From positions 4,712,001 through 4,776,000 of the forward strand of contig NZ_CP108484.1 of assembly GCF_036226505.1 (NCBI RefSeq): 64,000 bases of DNA, in the 5' to 3' direction. How positions within the stretch are numbered: position 1 is the stretch's first letter; each line of letters opens with the position of its first letter. The stretch is from Kitasatospora sp. NBC_01246. Lineage in GTDB: Bacteria; Actinomycetota; Actinomycetes; Streptomycetales; Streptomycetaceae. Below are positions 60,915-64,000 of this stretch, one piece after another. The notes below the pieces were generated by a model that saw only the letters and a program-made list of their open reading frames with translations, was not told where the DNA came from and searched no databases. Both the position numbers and the translations under genes were made by a program.

Positions 60915-61775
60915 GTGGCGTCGTCGCACTCTCCGGCACACCTGCCCGGCTCCCCCGCCGGCACCCAGCTGCTCGACCACCCCTGGCCGCCCGCCCACCC
61001 GGGCGAGTTCGGCGGGTCCGGCGTCGAGACCGGGCCGCAGGCCCCCGACAGCAACCGGCACCGGATGCCCCGTCAGACCCGCGGCACCGCCCCGCTGCTC
61101 GGCGTCACCGCCGTGGCCGCCACCCTCGGTGCGACCGGCTTCGCCTCCGCCACCCCGGCCGCCGCCCCCGCCGTCGAGGTCCCGGACGAGACCCCGGTCG
61201 CGCTCGCCGCGGACCCGGGCCTCGCGCTCGCCGCCCGGATCCAGCAGCAGGCCGACAGCCAGCGCACCGCCGCCGAGGAGGGCGCCCGCCTGCAGGCCGC
61301 CAAGGAGGCCGAGGTCAAGCGCGCGGCCCAGCAGCAGGAGGCCAAGCGGGCCGCGGAGGAGGCCGAGAAGGCCAAGCTCGCCGCCATCGAGCTGCCGGTG
61401 CGCGACTACCACCTCTCGGCCCACTACGGCCAGAGCGCCTCCTACTGGGCCCACCTGCACACCGGCCTGGACTTCGCCGCCGACACCGGCACCCCGGTCT
61501 ACGCGGTCGGCCAGGGCACCATCACCTCGGCCGGCTGGGCCGGGTCGTACGGCTACCGGATCGTCGAGACGCTGCCCGACGGCACCGAGATCTGGTACTG
61601 CCACCTCTCCTCGATCATCAAGGGCTCCGGCAAGGTCGTCCCCGGCCAGCAGCTCGGCAAGGTGGGGGCCACCGGCAACGTCACCGGCCCGCACCTGCAC
61701 CTGGAGGTCCGCCCCGGCGGCGGTGCCCCGGTCGACCCGGAGAGCTGGTTCGAGCAGCGCGGCGTGACCCCCTGA
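60915..61775 (+). CDS. Secreted M23-family peptidase (LytM-like)
   Basis: A 286-residue exported peptidoglycan hydrolase. A long n-region leads to a hydrophobic segment (about 57-79, MPRQTRGTAPLLGV). A coiled coil (about 105-158, rich in EAKRAAEEAEKAK) precedes the M23 domain. Zinc ligands His182 and Asp186 (HTGLD) and the HLH motif (260-262) are intact, so endopeptidase activity is expected. GTG 60915 has AGGAG 9 nt upstream, immediately after the c-di-AMP riboswitch. Confidence 0.93.
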   Translation: MASSHSPAHLPGSPAGTQLLDHPWPPAHPGEFGGSGVETGPQAPDSNRHRMPRQTRGTAPLLGVTAVAATLGATGFASATPAAAPAVEVPDETPVALAADPGLALAARIQQQADSQRTAAEEGARLQAAKEAEVKRAAQQQEAKRAAEEAEKAKLAAIELPVRDYHLSAHYGQSASYWAHLHTGLDFAADTGTPVYAVGQGTITSAGWAGSYGYRIVETLPDGTEIWYCHLSSIIKGSGKVVPGQQLGKVGATGNVTGPHLHLEVRPGGGAPVDPESWFEQRGVTP

Positions 61776-61797
61776 CCGGCGTCACCTTCTGACAGCC

Positions 61798-61844
61798 CGC
61801 CGCGGTGCCCCGGCCGTCGTCACGACGGCCGGGGCACCGCGGCG
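61798..61844. terminator. Very strong bidirectional terminator
   Basis: A perfect 23-bp stem (61798-61820 with 61822-61844) lies between the convergent M23 gene and the acidic unknown gene, which ends 3 bp beyond it. It is the longest perfect hairpin in the window. Confidence 0.88.
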
Positions 61845-61846
61845 TC

Positions 61847-62851
61847 TCAGGCCCCGGCGGCCGCGTCGGCCCCGTCCGGCCGGTCGGCGGACCCGTGCAC
61901 GTGCCCGTCCCCGGGCGCGTAGCCGTCCTCGTCCCCGTACTCGTCGTCCCCGTACTCCCCGGCCTCCTCCGCCTCGCCGGGTGCCCCGGGCAGCTGCGCC
62001 AGGTACGCGTCGATCTCCTCCTGGCCCGGCTCCGGGGCCAGCTCCGGGAACTCCTCCACCAGCAGCCGCGGCAGCCCCGGCACCGTCCACTCGCCGAAGA
62101 GGTCCAGCGCGGCCTCGACGGCGGCCTCCTCGAACGCCCCGAAGTCCCCGGCCAGCTCGTCGGGCATCGGCCGGCCCTGCGCGGTGAGCTCCTCCAGGTT
62201 GCGGTAGCTGCGCCGCATCAGCCCCTGCTCCAGCAGCCGCCGGGCACCGTCGGTGGCCATCCCGACGCTGAGCGGCCGGGCGCCGTCCCAGCCCCCGTCG
62301 TCCACCGGGTCCAGCGCGCCCGCCGCCTCCAGCCGCTCGTAGGCGGCCGCCCGGTCCTCCGGCGCCAGCTCCCGGAACGCCTCCAGCCAGGCCCGGACCG
62401 CCGCCCCGTCGGCCGGGTCCACCCCGTCCGCGCGCAGCAGCAGCGTGTACAGCCGGGGCCAGGTCACCAGGTCGGCGCGGCGCAGCAGCCCGGCGGCCAC
62501 CTCGCCCTGCCACTCGGCCTCCGCGTGCAGCCGCTCCTGCCGCTTGGCGTTCAGCCGCTTCGCCGCCCGCTGGTGGTCGATCAGCAGCCGCACCGCGGCG
62601 CCGTACGCCAGCGGGTCCTGCTCCGGCTCGGGCTGGACGTACAGGTAGAGCCGCTCGTACAGCAGTTGTTCCACGGCGTCCGAGGTCAGCTCCGGCCAGC
62701 CGTCACGCATCCTGCCCTCACCCAGCTCCAGCAGCGCCAGCACCGCCCGCACCGGCGCCTCGGCCACCGGCGGGTGGCCGTGCGCCTGCGCCCAGGCGAG
62801 CAGTTCGGCGGCTTTGGTGCGCGGGGCGAGCCGCAGGTCTTCTTCTTCCAT
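61847..62851 (-). CDS. Unknown acidic protein
   Basis: A 334-residue protein with no family I recognise. It is largely helical, with RTKAAELLAWAQAHGHPP, RLLIDHQRAAKRLNAKRQERLHAEAEWQ and RELAPEDRAAAYERLEA as distinctive segments. The C-terminus is acidic and disordered (EAEEAGEYGDDEYGDEDGYAPGDG). No signal peptide or membrane span. ATG 62851 lies 42 bp from the divergent GNAT start, so the two promoters must overlap. Confidence 0.75.
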   Translation of the reverse strand: MEEEDLRLAPRTKAAELLAWAQAHGHPPVAEAPVRAVLALLELGEGRMRDGWPELTSDAVEQLLYERLYLYVQPEPEQDPLAYGAAVRLLIDHQRAAKRLNAKRQERLHAEAEWQGEVAAGLLRRADLVTWPRLYTLLLRADGVDPADGAAVRAWLEAFRELAPEDRAAAYERLEAAGALDPVDDGGWDGARPLSVGMATDGARRLLEQGLMRRSYRNLEELTAQGRPMPDELAGDFGAFEEAAVEAALDLFGEWTVPGLPRLLVEEFPELAPEPGQEEIDAYLAQLPGAPGEAEEAGEYGDDEYGDEDGYAPGDGHVHGSADRPDGADAAAGA

Positions 62852-62893
62852 GTCACGTAAGGTAACCGGAAAGCCCGGGTAGGGTCGGCAGGC

Positions 62894-63466
62894 ATGGTCC
62901 CCGTCCGACTCACCGGCCCCCGCCTGGCCATCCGCGAGTTCCACCACAGCGCCGCCGACGTCGACGCCCTGTACGCGGTGTTCGGCGACCGGGAGGCCAC
63001 CCGCTACCTCCCGTTCGAGCCGCGTGACCGCGAGGACTGCGCCGACCAGATCGAGCAGTACCTGGAGGAGGCGCAGCAGGACGAGCGGACGGTCTACCGG
63101 CTGGCCGTCACCCGCCGCGCCGACGCGGACGCCCCGTCCCGGGCCGTCCCGATCGGCAACGCCGCCCTCACGCTCGGCGGCCACCGCAGCGCCGACCTCG
63201 GCTACGCGCTGCGCCCGGACACCTGGGGCAACGGCTACGCGGGCGAGATCACCGGGCTGCTCTGCGACTTCGCCTTCGGCCCGCTCGGGCTGCACCGGCT
63301 GGTCGCCCGGGTGGACGTGGAGAACACGGCCTCGGTCCGGGTGCTCATCCGGGCCGGCTTCCGTCTGGAGGGCCGGATCCGGCACGACGTGCACCTGCGC
63401 GGCTGCTGGCGCGACTCCTTCCAGTACTCGCTGCTCGCCCACGAGTGGCCCCGGGTGGGGGGTTAA
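62894..63466 (+). CDS. GNAT-family N-acetyltransferase (RimJ/RimL-like)
   Basis: A 190-residue GNAT protein of the RimJ/RimL type. It has RLAIREFHHSAADVDALYAVFGD, the acetyl-CoA binding region ADLGYALRPDTWGNGYAGEI (Q/R-x-x-G-x-G/A variant) and the C-terminal NTASVRVLIRAGFRLEGRIRHDVHLRGCWRDS motif typical of protein or small-molecule acetylation. The start is ATG 62894. It is divergent from the acidic unknown gene. Confidence 0.93.
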   Translation: MVPVRLTGPRLAIREFHHSAADVDALYAVFGDREATRYLPFEPRDREDCADQIEQYLEEAQQDERTVYRLAVTRRADADAPSRAVPIGNAALTLGGHRSADLGYALRPDTWGNGYAGEITGLLCDFAFGPLGLHRLVARVDVENTASVRVLIRAGFRLEGRIRHDVHLRGCWRDSFQYSLLAHEWPRVGG

Positions 63467-63567
63467 CCCCCGGCCCGCTTCACGGGGGAGCCGGATGTCC
63501 GCCCGGCCCGGCCTTTGACAGGGTTGTGACGTCAGCCCGGCACGCCACCGAGAAGGACCCGAGGGCC

Positions 63568-64000
63568 ATGAGCAGCAGCCTCAGCACGCAGCGCAGCGAG
63601 GACGACCGCGACGACGCGGTACGGCGCACCGAGGAGCCGCCGTACGCCTGGCGGGCGCCGTTCTCGTCCTACTACTACCGGGAGCTCGGCTTCACCCTCA
63701 CCGCGGTGCCGGTGGCCCTCGCCGGGTTCGCCTTCGCCATCACGCTGTTCACCTTCGGTGTCGGCACTCTCGTCACCGTGCTCGGCATGCCGGTGCTGGC
63801 CGCTCTGACCGCCGGGGCCCGGGGCTTCGGCCGGCTGGAGCGGGCCCGGGTCCGCGGCATGCTGGCGCTGGACGTGCCCGGCCCGAAGCCGGTCCGGGTG
63901 CGCCGGCCGGGCAGCTGGGGCGCGATCACCGCGCGGCTGGTGGACGCGGCGGGCTGGAAGGCCGTGCTCTACCAGGTGGTGATGCTCCCGTGGGCGCTCT
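63568..64000 (+). CDS. Sensor-domain membrane protein, N-terminal part (runs off the window)
   Basis: The first 144 codons of a protein starting MSSSLSTQRSEDDRDD. The conserved SSYYYRELGFTLTAVPVALAGF segment and a second hydrophobic stretch (LFTFGVGTLVTVLGMPVLA) match the putative sensor domain found on streptomycete histidine kinases. A kinase domain downstream is therefore expected but not visible. ATG 63568 is preceded by GAGGG and AGAAGG. Truncated by the window edge. Confidence 0.8.
   Translation, partial: MSSSLSTQRSEDDRDDAVRRTEEPPYAWRAPFSSYYYRELGFTLTAVPVALAGFAFAITLFTFGVGTLVTVLGMPVLAALTAGARGFGRLERARVRGMLALDVPGPKPVRVRRPGSWGAITARLVDAAGWKAVLYQVVMLPWAL

Overview
The window is about 72-75% GC and densely coded, with strong G/C third-position bias, many GTG starts and frequent ATGA/GTGA overlaps. 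It carries bldC, a valine dehydrogenase, a Cvn-type conservon, an LCP protein and an LAxTG surface protein. This points to the core chromosome of a Streptomyces or Kitasatospora relative. I see no prophage, insertion sequence, CRISPR array or biosynthetic gene cluster core.

Region 1 (1-8.8 kb): the 5' end of purA (minus), a diacylglycerol-kinase-like protein, purF and purM, DUF3073, valine dehydrogenase, an unknown protein and bldC, ending at a tRNA-Asp. Region 2 (8.8-16.9 kb): HrpA helicase, a LysR regulator beside a quinone-oxidoreductase-like gene, an esterase-like hydrolase, and a Uma2-like gene that looks damaged at both ends. Region 3 (17-23.2 kb): an LAATG cell-wall-anchored protein, then a two-component system (ATGA overlap) divergent from an MMPL transporter. 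Region 4 (23.2-34.6 kb): tRNA-Glu/Asp/Phe, a small zincin, paired CrcB fluoride channels, a lipoprotein, a DEAD-box helicase with a recently duplicated RGG-like tail, a bacterial PARG-like protein, a ricin-fold protein, a tyrosine phosphatase, an SDR, a nucleotidyltransferase and tRNA-Lys.

Region 5 (34.9-43.9 kb): an LCP ligase, a VOC protein, a beta-phosphoglucomutase/GH65 phosphorylase operon, pyruvate oxidase, and an XRE-cupin regulator with DUF6126. Region 6 (43.9-50.7 kb): a MocR regulator, a carboxymuconolactone decarboxylase (CMD) gene divergent from an ECF41-type sigma factor, an NRDE protein, a second CMD, a PEP-mutase-like protein and a small secreted protein. Region 7 (50.7-58.4 kb): a conservon (cvnA-B-C-D) continuing into two cytochrome P450 genes, then a SpoIIE-type phosphatase. 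Region 8 (58.6-64 kb): a TetR regulator with an alpha/beta hydrolase, a YiaA-like protein, a c-di-AMP riboswitch ahead of an M23 peptidase, an unknown acidic protein, a GNAT acetyltransferase and the start of a sensor protein.

The strongest specific observations are these. (a) A match to the published ECF41 promoter (TGTCACA, 16 nt, CGTC) lies between the ECF41 sigma gene and its divergent CMD gene. (b) One extra G in that CMD gene would explain why the family-type C-terminus appears only in the next frame. (c) A ydaO-type c-di-AMP riboswitch precedes the M23 peptidase. (d) The helicase gene contains a 171-bp tandem duplication with a single silent difference. (e) A perfect palindrome sits in the promoter spacer of the TetR-linked hydrolase gene. 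No wholly new system is evident; most genes are recognisable streptomycete core or near-core genes.
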